Notes: a model not told the origin generated them from the letters alone. Positions 11,571-23,036 are shown, counted from the stretch's first letter. The stretch: DNA of 64,000 nucleotides from Isochrysis galbana (GCA_018136815.1 CM030938.1:2273028-2337027), one strand, 5' to 3'. Translations and numbers: made by a program.

Positions 11571-12470
11571 GCTCGCGGCAGTTGCGGCTCGACGAAACAG
11601 GAGAGCCGGGCCTCCTCTTAGCACTCGACTGGGAAAAAGCATTTGACAGAGTCAGCTGGGAGTTCTACCACCTGGCGCTCCGCCTCCTCAATTTCGGGCC
11701 CGACAGAAGCCGTAGCGGGATACACCCCGGCGAAAGACAGATCGACGACTCAAAAAATCAAAGACAGACTATTTGCATACCCGAACTCCCCGACGCCGGA
11801 TAGCCTCAAAGCCCTCTACCTAATACCTAATAGCATGGAGATACATCATTAGCGACTTCTACAAGATGGAATTTGAAAACCGCACCTTCCACCACGTACC
11901 GGTTATCGAGAGAGTTCTAAGCAGGTTCACAGTCCTCGTTAGAGGTCGTGAACCTCCGGACGACTTCTCAACCGCACGCACGCGCAAGGCCACCCAGGGA
12001 AGGAAGCCGAAAATCAAATCTCCACACGACCTCAGCGCCCCTGTCTTCTCAACTAACAGCAAAGGCGCCCTCTAATCATGAACACGAATCTATCCCTGGT
12101 AGCGAAAGCCCTCAACATAGCAGAGCGACTTGCCTAACCAAGCGACCCCTCGCCGTGAACCGCCCACCAACCGACAACAGGCCTTAGTCACACTGACCGC
12201 AACCGCTTGACACCCAACACAAGAAACGGATACACATCAGCCGGTAGCCCGACGGCACAGGAGGAAGGTGAGAAACAGACCGTCGAGAATCGGCACACAC
12301 CGTCTGCCACTGGAAACCCACTACACCCAGCCCCTAGGTAGAGCACGAGGGGACGAGCCGCAAGGCAGGTGGAGGGGGAGTGAAAGGAAGCGGGCGAGGC
12401 TGCGGAGATACTGTGCAAGGTCGCGCGCGCGCGCGCGGCGAGATTATTAAGAAGTTTTTTTTTCAGATGT
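11571..12470 (+). mobile_element. LINE remnant with reverse-transcriptase motif and second type of 3' end
   Basis: Starts with a reverse-transcriptase block (LALDWEKAFDRVSWEFYHLA, 11611-11690), then jumps to a C-terminal region (RLFAYPNSPTP; frame-broken equivalent of AWRYIISDFY; PVFSTNSKGAL; about 11770-12075) and a small open frame NTNLSLVAKALNIAERLA. The 3' untranslated region runs to a GC-alternating tract and ends GAGATTATTAAGAAG plus nine T. The same 3' end recurs at 29487-29640 (minus) and 25110-25157 (plus). It lies head to head with the preceding LINE. Confidence 0.75.
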
Positions 12471-12967
12471 TTTACCATCGATCAGTGGAATACAAACAGA
12501 AGAGCTCAATGAATGTGTACTTTAGAGTGTGGGTGGAGTTTCATTCCAATTTGGACGCACACGCAACGACAACACTCACACCTGCAGATGCTGTGGAGTG
12601 AACACCGAACACCATTCTATCGAATACTAAGCAATCCCGAGGGGAGAACAGCCACCTCGGCCGCTCAGGCCTCGCGCGCGACCATGGTCATCGAGGTGTA
12701 CGGCCTCGCAATGCACAGGCGCACGATACAGATGTTTGCACCTTCCTGCAGGGGTTCGATACGCACGCTGACCGCAGCCGACCGTCGCGCGACCACCACA
12801 ACAGGAGGAGCGTTTCGATGACCCTCTCGACACTGTGCACAGGTGTGATCCAAACACTCACAAGAAGGGCTCGGTAGTCCTCAACCAGGCGCAAAATCGC
12901 CCCGACCCCCCGACCGCTTGAGTGTAGCGGCTCTCTGGCTTCAGCCAATCAGTGCACTACCCATTAT
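12471..12967. other. Intergenic, nothing recognised
   Basis: About 500 bp between a LINE 3' end and the 14-3-3 stop codon. Presumed 3' flank of the 14-3-3 gene; no other gene seen. Confidence 0.5.
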
Positions 12968-13935
12968 CTACTGCTCGGCGTCATCCGAGGTCCATAGCGT
13001 CAGGTTGTCGCGGAGCAGCTGCATGATGAGGGTGGAATCCTTGTATGACTCCTCATCAAGGGTGTCAAGCTCCGCGATCGCATTGTCAAAGGCCTGCTTG
13101 GCGAGGGTGCACGCCTCCTCCTGCTTCGCCTGAACCTCATACAAGAAGACGGAGTAGTTGAGCGCGAGACCGAGGCGGATGGGATGAGTGGGGGCAAGAC
13201 CGAGGGCGGCCTCCGACGCCTTCTTGTACGACTTGTTGGCCCTCTCGGCGTGCTCTTCCTTGGCTTCGCCGGTTGCGAACTCGGCAAGGTAACGGTAGTA
13301 GTCAGCCTTCATCTTCTGGTAAAAGACAGATGGCTCAGCAGTCAGTGTGTCCTTGATGAGGCACTGCTCAAGCAGCTTGAGGATGTCATTACAGATCTTG
13401 TCGAGCTCGCTCTCAACCTTTGCCTTGTAGGTCGAAATGAGGGGCACGAGCGATGACTGTTTCTCGCTCTCCTTCTGTTCGATGGAGGTAATGATCCGCA
13501 GGGAAGCACGACGGGCACCGACAACATTCTTGTATGCCACTGAGAGCAGATTGCGCTCCTCAAGGTTGAGGTCCTCCTTTGCCTCTGAAGCCTTGCGCGC
13601 GACCTCCTTCATGTAGTCGACCATCTCCTCGTACCGTTCAGCCTGCTCGGCGAGCTTGGCCATATACTGCACGCGCAGAACAAGACGGCGGCAGGGTACC
13701 AGTAAGAGAACATCCCCCAGCCGCCCAGGCCCAGACAGGCCCCCAGTGCAACCAGAAGTGCATCAGCCACCCGCGTACGCCCCAACGTGCGCGCGAGGCG
13801 TGAGAACAGCGCCGTAGTATCAAGAACCGTGATAAGCAAGCATCACGAGCGCCGCCATCGCGCGTGCCTCCCAGAACTCTGATTGCAGAGCGCCAGCGGG
13901 GCGTGGCAGCGCACCACTGAGTCAGGCGACGCCAT
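12968..13935 (-). CDS. 14-3-3 protein
   Basis: Dimeric adaptor that binds phosphoserine/phosphothreonine peptides in the cytosol and nucleus. Two exons: a 21-nt first exon (13935-13915, MASPDSV) and a long second exon (13666-12968) starting [15 protein letters not shown], together 239 residues, normal for the family. Signature blocks are all present: [43 protein letters not shown] and DNLTLW. The Lys/Arg/Arg-Tyr phosphate-binding residues fall in the first three of these. The tail ends TSDDAEQ. The tiny first exon was found by matching the family N-terminus; its donor is GTGCGC and the acceptor CAG lies at 13667-13669. Upstream on the coding strand is a long C-rich tract. Confidence 0.95.
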
Positions 13936-14039
13936 GGCTGCTGAGTGTCTGGTCGAGTGCGGATGGCCTGAGCACGGAGGGGCGGGGTCTCGATGACAGC
14001 TGCCCGCCGAGACGGCCGCGTCGCGCGCGCTGGGGCGGT

Positions 14040-14303
14040 GGCTCTTGACGGGGGGGCGGGGGGGGGGGGAGGGGGGAAAGGGGGGGGGGTAACCCACCAC
14101 CTTGGGGACTCGTTGCAAGCGGGCCGAGCGGCGGGGGGAGGGGGGGGAGGGGGGGGGGGTGGCGCTGCGCGCGGGGGAAGGGGGGGGGGGAGGGGGGGGG
14201 GGGGGGAAGGGAGGGGAAGGCGGGGAGCGGTGGCCGCGCGCGCGCGCGAGTCCCTCCCCCCACGGTATCCCCTCCCCCCCCTCCCCCCCCCGCTTCCATT
14301 CCT
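14040..14303. repeat. Extreme G-run / C-run tract upstream of 14-3-3
   Basis: On the plus strand a succession of G runs (14049-14220, many of 7 or more) is followed by C-rich sequence to about 14303. On the 14-3-3 coding strand the main part is C-rich and lies 100-290 nt upstream of the start. The G-rich strand could form G-quadruplexes; the tract may also be part of the promoter. Confidence 0.7.
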
Positions 14304-16637
14304 CTCCGCGCCTCCACGCGGAGTGCGCTCGTCTTTTCGTCCGTCTGTCGGAAGAGTAAAGTAGTGGCGGAGCGCTTCTCGACTTCTCTCTTCTCCCCCC
14401 TGTTCTTCTTCTCTCCCTCCTATCCTTCTGTCTTCCCTCCCTCCCTCTCTCTGGGTTTCCACTTTATTGCTCCGTTGTTTTCCATCTGTGGGTGCCCCTG
14501 TGGATCTTCCCCTCCCCACTCTCTCCTCCTCTCTCTGTCCCTCTCGCCCCCCCCCCCCCCCCCCTTTCGCCGTCTCCCGCGGTCCTCCCTTTCCTCTGAT
14601 TGTGCAAAACCTCTGGTAGTGCGCTCAATTTTACAACTTAAACAAATTGAACCTTGGGAACCAGCGAGGAACTGTGAACGAACTGCCTGAACAATAGAGG
14701 GATTTTGCGGTTTTGCGGGGGTTTCACTGAGGTTTCACTATGCTACGGAGGTTTCACTTGCCCGATCACGGATTCAACCCGTGTGATAGGGCGGTCAAAC
14801 AGGGCTTTTAACTTCTAAGGGTGAAAATTCACTAAGTCAAGATTGAGGTTTTATCGCGAGATCTTAGGATATGCTACTGGAAATGGGTATATTAGGCAGA
14901 ATCTAATGAGAAATATGCACATTTTCGACGCCATTCAACACACAGACCCAAAAAAGTTTTCGCGCTCGTGCGAAATCGACGTCGACCACAAAAGTGCACC
15001 ACAGGTCGCGTTGTGCGACGCGCGCCTGCGTTCCCCGGGCGGCACGGTTACCCCTGGGCAGGCAGTACAAAACCCTGCGCAGGCGCACCGCGTCGCCTGC
15101 GCCCTCCACCTCGCCCCTGCTGGCATCTACTGCCAGCCCCTCGCGCGCATGCAGTGCGCGGCAGGCCGCGAGGCGTCAAAATGACGGTGCTGCGCATGAT
15201 GGGCTGCCCCATCACGCGCGGCACCGCCTCAGCATGGTGGGATGGTGGGAGGGGGTGCCTGCTGGCCTCCTGGCCGCGCAGACCCTCGCCAAAGCGGCCA
15301 CAGGCCGCTTGCGAGGCCACTGGCGAGGCCACTGGCGAGGCCAGCGACCATCGCTGCGGCCGCCATCGCGCGCCGCCGCAGGAGAAAAAGATCAAATTGA
15401 TTATAGTTTTGCCAAATTATAACCATAGTAATTCTAATTTTAGGCTTCATTCCACCAGTCCAAGACACATATGAGCACAATACATGACCATCAGCATGCC
15501 CAAATGCCAATGTTTCGGTAGCCAACCAGTCTTACCATATGAGACTGTCGAATCATCGAGAGACGAGAGAAAAGGAGGGGTTGTCTCTCGAAATCGAACG
15601 TGAGACGCTCGAAGACACGAGGCTGTCCGTCAATTCAGCACGTCAATGCGAAAACAAAACTACTTTCTGTGCTCCATGTTGGGATGTTGTGCTATAAAAA
15701 CGGGCAAACTATTGGCTGGCCCGTGCTTGCTGGCGGGCACGACTTGTGTGTCTCCGAACGTGAATGGCCTTGGACCTTGGAGGCCATCCGCCATCCGTGT
15801 GTACAAAAAATTCCAAAAGTTGAGGTCGGAGACGGGTCTGGTCTGGAACCGCCCGGTCGCGGCCGGCCCGTCGCGCCGCACGGCCACTAGCTAGTGCCAC
15901 TAGAGGAGTTGCACCTCCTGGCGTCCGAGCGAGCGCTTGTCGACGTCAAACGGGCCATGGCCATGGCCCAGGGTGTCGGGCCGGATCGAATCGAGGCATT
16001 CCTGCGGTGCGAGGGGCCAGGATGGGTTAGTACGAGTGTGTGCGACCCTTGAGAACCAGCGTGCTACCTACCGGTGACCCCCCAACCTGCTCGCGAGAGC
16101 TCTGGGCTCTGCATGGCCACACCACCTCCAGGCCATTCTTCGGCCGATCGCGGGCGATCGGACGTCGCGGATCGCGGAAGCTCCGCGTTTCTAAGTGATG
16201 CGCCCCACATTCACCACTCTGATTCTCTCTTCTCTCCCGTGAGCGCCCGCCCCAATCTCCCAAAATAGACCGCCACGAGCGGGGCAAGGGAGGGGGGTCC
16301 CTCACCGACGCCATTGCCATTGCCATTGCCCTTCGTGGGGCGGGAGGGGGTCGTTGGGAGGGGGGAGGCGGCTGGCGGGGAAGGCAAGGATGTTGCTTCA
16401 GCTTACGAGCTCGCACCGTATTGGAGCTAATTAATGCTGATATCAGTTCCTTGTATCAGCTCGCAAGCCCTGAAAACAAAACTCTGATCTATTATACACC
16501 TAATACTATTGAGAACGCCTCATCTCGTTTGCCGCTAGCGTGCGTCGCAGCAGCTTCCGCGTCGCGCGGCGCACGCGCGCGAGTGCCAGTAAGAAGCCAT
16601 CCGTACATACTACATATGTACGTTGGCAAGCGCATGT
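14304..16637. other. Non-coding region, no gene recognised
   Basis: 14380-14600 is pyrimidine-rich with an 18-C run near 14540-14562, resembling the leaders of other genes here, but no following start codon opens a recognisable protein. 14990-15390 is GC-rich with internal repeats (GCGAGGCCACTG). 15890-16024 has a short exon-like open stretch (LEELHLLASERALVDVKRA...) ending at a GT donor, with no partner exons found. 16300-16330 has short CCATTG repeats. Confidence 0.4.
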
Positions 16638-16990
16638 GTGAGTGAGTGAGTGAATGTGAATGAGTGAGTAAGTATGTGCGAGAGTGAGTGAAAGTGAAAG
16701 AGAAAAAGAAAGAGAGGGAGAGAGAGAGGGATGGGGATGGAGGGGTGGATGGGGAGAGAGAGGGAGAGGGGAAGGTGGGGGGGAGTGAGAGTGAGTGAGT
16801 GAGTGAGTGAGTGAGGAAAGGGAGGGAGGATATAGGGAGGGAGGGAGGGAGGGAGGCAGGGAGGGAGGGAGGGAGGGAGAGAAAGAGACAAACAGAGACA
16901 GAGAGGCAGAGATAGAGACAGAGACGGACAAAGAGAGAGAGAGAAGGAGGGAGGGAGGTGGGAGGGAGAGGGAGAGGAAGAGAGGAAAGT
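16638..16990 (+). repeat. Purine-rich simple-sequence tract (GAGT / GGGA / GA)
   Basis: About 350 bp almost free of pyrimidines on the plus strand, with blocks of (GAGT)n, (GGGA)n and (GA)n. Long open frames on the minus strand here (Ser/Leu/Pro-rich) are artefacts of this composition. Confidence 0.9.
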
Positions 16991-18368
16991 GAGCAAGAGC
17001 CTATCGAATTCCCTGCTGAGATGAGCGTGCGGCCCCACGCTAGCGCGCACGAGACTTTTGCCGCGCCAGCTGCTCCAGAGTTCAGCTCGTGCGATCCCTA
17101 CGCGTGCGCGAGGATTCCTGCTGGGCCAGCTTCCAGCTTCGAAATGAGCGCGAGGGGGCGCGCGCGCGACTTCTGACCGCGCCGGCCGCGCCTTCTCCAC
17201 TACCACTACCTGCATGCCACTGTGGAGCGCACCATCGCCATGTGGCAGCCCCTCGCCCCTCGCCACTTGCGCAGCCTGCGCTCCGCGCTCCGCCCAGACG
17301 CTTCATCCACAGCCGACCACTCCAAGAGCGTGCCCAAGAGATTCGCGACGGGCTTCCAAGCGCGGCGAGGGCACCACCCTCCGCCTCATTGTCGGAGGCG
17401 AGCGCCAGCACGCCAGGCAAGTGGGGGAATGGAAGCTATGAAGGGTGAAAGGGAGAGCGAGGGAGGGAGGAGCTGGGCCGCCCTCGCCACCTCGCCACCG
17501 GGGTTCTCTTCGCGCGCCGCGCTTGTAATTGATGGTAGAAGTCCCTTTCAATAGTAGAACCCTCGCTTTAACAATAGTCCTAAAAACTGACAACTGATAT
17601 CAGTGGTTTGGCATTTTGGAGCTGTTACTGAAAGTGTAAGCTCATATTAGTACTGTTGCAACATCTTAGGGGGCAGGTAGGGGGGGACCCTGAGGAATCC
17701 TTGTCCTTGGACGCCCGGACGCCCAGGGGAGGTGGGAAATAGTGGTTAAGGTTAAATAAATGTTAAAATGAGTGAGTGACCGGGCTATCTACAGGTTGCA
17801 GGCCTCAGGCCTACAGGCTCCGCCGCTTCAGCTTCAACACACATACCACATATCACATATCCCTAGTCCCTAGGGCATACCATGTGGCAGGGCGTAGGGC
17901 ACCGTTGGGCGCGGAGGGATGAGGGATGAGCGAGGTGAATCGGCGAGAGGCACGGCGCACGCCTCCTCCCCCGCCATCTCTTTTGTGGAGTGACAGTTGG
18001 CACTGCGCGCGAACTCAACTCCCCCACTAGAGAAGTTAGAAGTTAGAGAGTCCCAGCTCAACAGTGACTCAAGAGCGGCAACTCAAGAAATCTCGCAGCT
18101 CTACATAGTTGAGCCACCCTTGGGTCACAGCTGAAACGCCTCAAACCCCCCGAACGATGGATGCCGTATTCATAGCGCGCTGGGCGGGCGATTTTTTTTT
18201 ACGCAGTGGATGTTGCAAAAAGTCTCATCAGTTATTTTGGAGAGCCGGGCCGAGAGAGGAGGCAAATGCGCTCTATTAAACTCTCCTCGCGATTTATGAG
18301 TGATGGCTCTCCTCTCCGCAAATCTCCGCCGTCCTTCCTTTCCCTCTCTCGTCGCGCCTGCTGCTGCT
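16991..18368. other. Intergenic, one dispersed repeat inside
   Basis: No gene recognised. Contains the repeat at 17588-17658 and the 5' flank of the chromodomain gene. Confidence 0.4.
17588..17658 (+). repeat. About 70-bp dispersed repeat, second copy at 45038-45107
   Basis: GACAACTGATATCAGTGG and the following bases through GCTCATATTAGTACTGTTGC match 45038-45107 with scattered differences. It contains the palindrome CTGATATCAG. Function unknown. Confidence 0.7.
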
Positions 18369-18392
18369 CCCCCCCCCCCCCCCCCCCCCCCC
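18369..18392 (+). promoter_or_regulatory. C24 homopolymer in the leader of the chromodomain gene
   Basis: Twenty-four C residues about 195 nt before the start codon, followed by further C runs at 18482-18494. Part of a pattern shared by five genes in the window. Confidence 0.5.
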
Positions 18393-18587
18393 TTTTCCTC
18401 CCCTTGCGCCCGTCCCCAGTCTTTTTACGCTTACTGACCGCGCACTCGGCCCCGCGCCCCCGCCCCTCCCTCTGCCCCCGCCACCCCCCCCCCCGCGCCC
18501 CCGCCCCCGCCTCGTCGCTCCCCCAACCTCTTGCTCCCTCTTCACCCTCCGCTGCCGCTCCACCCGCCTCGTGCGGTGGGAGCGAGC

Positions 18588-21521
18588 ATGCCGCCTCCCA
18601 AGAAGAGGGCAATCGTCGATCCCTCCACCACCGTGTACAAGCTGCAGGGCGGCACGGGCAAGCACATCGACGGAGATGTCACGGAGCCACTGCAGGGACG
18701 CCCGTTCCAGGCCTTTGTCCAAGTGAGCGCGGCGCCAGCGGAGGGGACCGACTCGGAAGGTTTCCTCCATGTGCTTCCCGGCTTCCACGCCGCAGCCCTC
18801 CACTACTTCAACCTAACAGATATGCCGCGGCCAGCAGGCGGCTTTACGCCCATCACTGAGGACGAGCACCCCAAGCTGTGCAGGCCAGACTTGTGGGTGC
18901 CCGTGACGCGGCTACCGATGGAGTGGACCGCCAAGCATAAGTTGGGTGAACTTCCCGGTTATTCTTCGGCGCCGAACGCCCGCGGTGTTGAGGGACTGAT
19001 CAAGGCCTTGCACGGCCTTGCCAAAGAGCTGCGTGGTATGACATTCAAGCCGCCTGAAGCGGGCGACTATGTAATTTGGGACCCGCGCTTGCCACATTCC
19101 ACCGGCGAGCGCGACATGCTCTCGCAGCACGACCGGCCGCGACAGGTCTTCTATTGTGCGTACACGCTAGCTGCTGACTCGCACGCCAACTTGATCCACC
19201 AGCGGAACTGCCGTGAGAGCGGGCTGCATCCCTCGTGGGCGCCCTCGTCACAAGCATGTGTGGAGCAGCGTAAGGACTACGAGCCGTACCCGCTCACCGC
19301 ACTTGGGAGGGCGCTGTACGGCTACTCCGACACCAGCAAGATTCGGGGCGACCGCATTGCCGAGCCCGAGATCAGGTTGCGCACCAACGGCGACCCAGGA
19401 CCGCTGCGCGAGGGGAGCGAGTTTGAGGATGACCCCTCGGAGCTCATACACAGAGTCTCCCAGTTACTCACGCCCGCGCACATCTCGTTTTTCCAGCGAT
19501 ACGGCTTTGTCGTGGTGGAAAGCGCGTTGCCGCTCAAGCTGACTCAAGAGCTCGAGGACGAGCTCAAGAAGCACCTCGAGGAGCGGCACGCGATCAATTT
19601 GGATGACCTGGAGGAGACGCTCACGATCAACAAACTGAGCTCAGCTTTCTCACCAGATGGGTCAGGCATGGTTGAGCTCTATTGGCTGCCCTCTATGGAG
19701 AAGGTCCGACAGCACGCATTGCTGCACGAGATTACTTTGCAGCTTTTCGCTGCGACCTGGGGCTCCTCAGCGCGCGGCTTCCGACAAGAGAAGGGCTTGG
19801 GTGCTCCGGTGCGGAGGCCGACACTTGGCGTGTACATCGATCGCACCTCTCTTCGCTTGCCTGCATGCAAGATTGGGCACATGGTCCGCAGGCGTTCTAA
19901 CAAGACGGGTTTAAAGATTCGCATCAAAGTGCCGCCCGGCTTTAGCTTGTCTGGTAACGGAAAGCGAGGACTCAAGGCGGGCGAATTCCATGTGAGATCG
20001 CTGCGCGCTGTGCGTGAGGATGGCACTGATCGCGAGTTTCTCGTTGAGTGGGATGGGTATCCAGGCGAGGACTCGTGGGAGCCCGAGGGAAACCTTCCAA
20101 TCACCCTTGTGGCCGCTTACGACCTCAACGGACCACCGCCGCCAGCACGCGCCTCGCTACGTCTATCTGTGGCCGCGGGTGGACGGGTCCACGTGCGCCT
20201 GAATGCACAAGTGCCACACAAGCGCAAGTCAGACGCTGTTGGCCGGAAGGACAAGGAGAAGCGAGATGGCGATGGGGAGGCGCGGCGATCCACTCGGTGT
20301 GGGAAATGCTCGGGGTGCCTCGCTCCTGAGTGTGGAGAATGCCACAACTGTCTCGATAAGCCCAAGTTCGGGGGCTCCGGGGTGAAGAAGCAAGCGTGCA
20401 CGGCCCGGCGTTGCCGTAATCCTGTGATTCCTGTGTTCGCATCTGGTGCGTCCTGCGCTGAGTTCAAGGATGCGAGCAGCGTCGCGGACCTCCGCTCGCC
20501 CACCGCCGAATCTCGCTCGCCCAATATACAGGCGGATCGCCCCACGCTTAGCGTGAAGCGATCCTCATCGCCGCGCGAGTCAGGGCTGGATACCGCTGCA
20601 GGTGCACCTACTCAGCAACCAAACCCAAACCCAAAGGCGGAGACGAGCATACCAATCTCAAGTGTGGAGCGTTACCAGGCCGCACCGGTGGGGGAGCACT
20701 CGCTACAACATATGCACATTCATACGCATGAGTCTCACACACATTTGCAAGCGCAGCAAGCGCAGGTCGCACAGATGCATGCCCAAGCTCGCATGCAGGC
20801 GCAGCAAGCTCAACTCCAAGCACAGGCACAACTCCAGGCGCAACAAGCTCATGCACAGATGCACCACGTGCAAACACAGCAGATCCAAGCGCAAATGCAG
20901 GCGCAGCAGCAGCACCGGCAGGCACAGCAAGCTCAGCAGATGCAGGCGCAGCAACTGCAGGCGCAGCATTACCAAGTGAACCAATACCAAGCGCATCAAT
21001 TGCAGGCACCACAGCTCCAGGCGCACCAGCTCCAGGCGCACCATGCGCACCAGTTCCAGGCGCACCAGCTCCAGGCGCAGCAGCTCCAGGCACAGCAGGC
21101 GCAGCAGTTCCAGGCACACCAGGTGCAGCAACAGCTCCAGGCACATCAAGCGCAGCAACATCTCCAAGCGCAGCAACTCCAAGCGCAGCAGCTCCAAGCG
21201 CAGCAGCTCCAAGCGCAGCGGCTCCAAGCGCAGCAGCTCCAGGCCCAACAGCTCCACGCCCAACAGCTCCAAGCCCAGCAGCTTCACGCCCAGCAGTTCC
21301 ACGCCCAGCATCTTCACGCCCAGCATCTCCAGTCGCAACACATACAAACGGCTCAACAAATGCCATCATATTGTACAGCACCAGCTTATGGTTACGCCAC
21401 CATATCCAGCGCGCCGGGGGCCACTTATGCGCAAAATAGCATGTCGGGTGCCTGGCGGCAGCAATGCGCACCTGATCCGCGTGCGACGTGGTCATATCCT
21501 CAGCAACATAGAGATTCATAG
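18588..21521 (+). CDS. 2OG-Fe(II) oxygenase-like (PhyH type, halves permuted) / chromodomain / CXXC zinc finger / His-Gln-rich protein
   Basis: Intronless, 977 residues. Residues about 15-240 hold an HxD motif (H26-I-D28), a GFLHVLPGFH block, then GDYVIWDPRLPHSTG (distal H170) and R185, together the iron and 2-oxoglutarate site of a phytanoyl-CoA-dioxygenase-like barrel. Residues about 283-425 (LTPAHISFFQRYGFVVV... TLGVYIDRTSLRLP) look like the N-terminal half of the same fold, placed after it. A chromodomain follows (about 466-508, FLVEWDGYPGEDSWEPEGNL), then a complete CXXC finger (C571, C574, C577, C582, C585, C588, C604, C609, with KFGG before the last pair), which in other proteins binds unmethylated CpG. 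Residues about 708-920 are His/Gln-rich low complexity. I infer a nuclear, chromatin-targeted oxygenase; the substrate (nucleic acid or histone) is unknown. ATG at 18588 is chosen because upstream frame has no ATG. An upstream exon supplying an N-half cannot be excluded. Confidence 0.8.
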   Translation: MPPPKKRAIVDPSTTVYKLQGGTGKHIDGDVTEPLQGRPFQAFVQVSAAPAEGTDSEGFLHVLPGFHAAALHYFNLTDMPRPAGGFTPITEDEHPKLCRPDLWVPVTRLPMEWTAKHKLGELPGYSSAPNARGVEGLIKALHGLAKELRGMTFKPPEAGDYVIWDPRLPHSTGERDMLSQHDRPRQVFYCAYTLAADSHANLIHQRNCRESGLHPSWAPSSQACVEQRKDYEPYPLTALGRALYGYSDTSKIRGDRIAEPEIRLRTNGDPGPLREGSEFEDDPSELIHRVSQLLTPAHISFFQRYGFVVVESALPLKLTQELEDELKKHLEERHAINLDDLEETLTINKLSSAFSPDGSGMVELYWLPSMEKVRQHALLHEITLQLFAATWGSSARGFRQEKGLGAPVRRPTLGVYIDRTSLRLPACKIGHMVRRRSNKTGLKIRIKVPPGFSLSGNGKRGLKAGEFHVRSLRAVREDGTDREFLVEWDGYPGEDSWEPEGNLPITLVAAYDLNGPPPPARASLRLSVAAGGRVHVRLNAQVPHKRKSDAVGRKDKEKRDGDGEARRSTRCGKCSGCLAPECGECHNCLDKPKFGGSGVKKQACTARRCRNPVIPVFASGASCAEFKDASSVADLRSPTAESRSPNIQADRPTLSVKRSSSPRESGLDTAAGAPTQQPNPNPKAETSIPISSVERYQAAPVGEHSLQHMHIHTHESHTHLQAQQAQVAQMHAQARMQAQQAQLQAQAQLQAQQAHAQMHHVQTQQIQAQMQAQQQHRQAQQAQQMQAQQLQAQHYQVNQYQAHQLQAPQLQAHQLQAHHAHQFQAHQLQAQQLQAQQAQQFQAHQVQQQLQAHQAQQHLQAQQLQAQQLQAQQLQAQRLQAQQLQAQQLHAQQLQAQQLHAQQFHAQHLHAQHLQSQHIQTAQQMPSYCTAPAYGYATISSAPGATYAQNSMSGAWRQQCAPDPRATWSYPQQHRDS

Positions 21522-22896
21522 TTGCGCAAGGGAGGTGGGGTTTGTAATATTGTTATCCACACCACATGTTGCACTAGCACTAGAAAAGAAGCTCTTAACA
21601 AACTATCCGCTATTCCCACGGCGTGAGTCAGAGTGTTGGTGCTACTCCTATCTACCCGCACTATCCGTCCACATCCCCCTTCCGCTCCCCCGGCTTCCTT
21701 CACGCGGAATCACGGGAGAGGAGAGGCCGCGCACACTGCTTCAACCAGGGGCGTGGGAGAGGGGGGTAAGAGCCAGTGATGCTCCTTTTCGGACACCGTC
21801 ATGCCCCTTTCAGGGCCGGCGTCCGGCCGAAGTTTTGGTTTACGTTTAGTCGATAATGCATCATACAACCTACTTTTATAAGGGGGGGTCAATGGGCAAT
21901 GGGGGCCTCGCGCCGCCTGGTCCTCTTTCGACGGAACGCGACTTGGGGAACACGCCGCAACTCCGGACTACCTCCTCTCAACTCCGGACCGACCACGAGA
22001 CTAGATCTCGCCCGAGGGTAAGACTAAAGTAGATTGCTCAAGCGTAACACTAAATCTCTCGCTCGAACGCCCCGACCCTCGAACGCCCCCAACCCAGAAA
22101 GAACACTCGAAATAATAACGTTAAATGAAAATAAAGGACCTTAGGTGAAGGAGGGGAGGAGAGAGAAGAGGGGAGGGGGGCCGAATGAAGAGGCGCGCGT
22201 AGTACCTGCCCCATCCCACCTGCCGTCGCGCTCGCACCCGCCCACTCCTCGATCTTACCTCTCCCGCGCCTCGCCCGACAGCAGAGCGGCACGCTCACGG
22301 CCATTGGCGCGGCGGCGCTGCACCGGCACGCTCCAAGCACAGATGCTCGGTGGCGGGCGGAGATGCGGCGCGGCCCGGCCATCGAAGCGTGTCGGGCGCA
22401 CCGTGCTGTGGAGTGAGCGCGCGGCGATAGCGGCTGGTGTGGTGTGGGTGTCCGTGGCGGCGAGGCGAAGCGGTCTGGTCGGGCAGCGAAGCGCTCCGGG
22501 GGCGTCGGCGTCGTTCGTGGGAGAGGTGCGGTCGGCGCTGTTTATAAGGTGATTGTAGAAAGAGACGGATCGAGCGGGGGGCAGGGGGCCGCTCCGGACG
22601 TGCGGTCCGCAGCGGGGGGGGGGGGGGGGTCGGTCCGGAGTGGTGTGATTTTGGCGGGAACCCAGAGGAAGAAGGAAGGAGGTGAGCCCTAAGAGTCCTC
22701 TACTCCTGCTGACGAAATTTCGACGGGGAGAGAGAAAGAAAGCGGGACGAGGCGAGGAAGGCTTCTGTGTACTTTACGCTGTCTGATTCGACCGATTTCC
22801 TCCAAAAACCGACGCGTGCGCGCGCTCTCCTGCCACACTCTGCCGCGCTCACCTTTTCTCCCTCCGCCGATTGAGTGTCCCCCGTCTGTTGGGCTT
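21522..22896. other. Intergenic, nothing recognised
   Basis: About 1.4 kb between the chromodomain gene and the coactosin leader. A G run lies at 22613-22629. No protein family, RNA gene or copy of the named repeats was recognised. Confidence 0.5.
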
Positions 22897-23036
22897 CCCC
22901 CCCCCCCCCCCCCCACCGCCCCCGCCCCGCCCCGCCGGAGCGAACCAACGAGTTGCGACCCCACCTTTCCATCCCTCCTTCCCCAGGCCTGCCCCCTGTC
23001 CCCTTCCCCTTCTCTCTCCCTTTCGCTCAAGTTTCC

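Noticed and set aside
13638..14519. Long minus-strand frame upstream of 14-3-3
   Set aside because: G/C homopolymer tract keeps frames open; it overlaps the 14-3-3 first exon and intron in another frame.
14762..14785. Possible tRNA T-arm (CACGG-ATTCAAC-CCGTG)
   Set aside because: The loop is out of register with the TTCRANY pattern and no D-arm, anticodon arm or acceptor stem is present.
16610..17266. Minus-strand frame rich in Ser, Leu and Pro
   Set aside because: Produced by the purine-rich simple-sequence tract; no domain and no sensible start.
20608..21519. 303-residue open frame on the minus strand, Ala/Gly/Val-rich
   Set aside because: It is the exact antisense of the repetitive His/Gln-rich end of the chromodomain gene; the repeat unit keeps several frames open.
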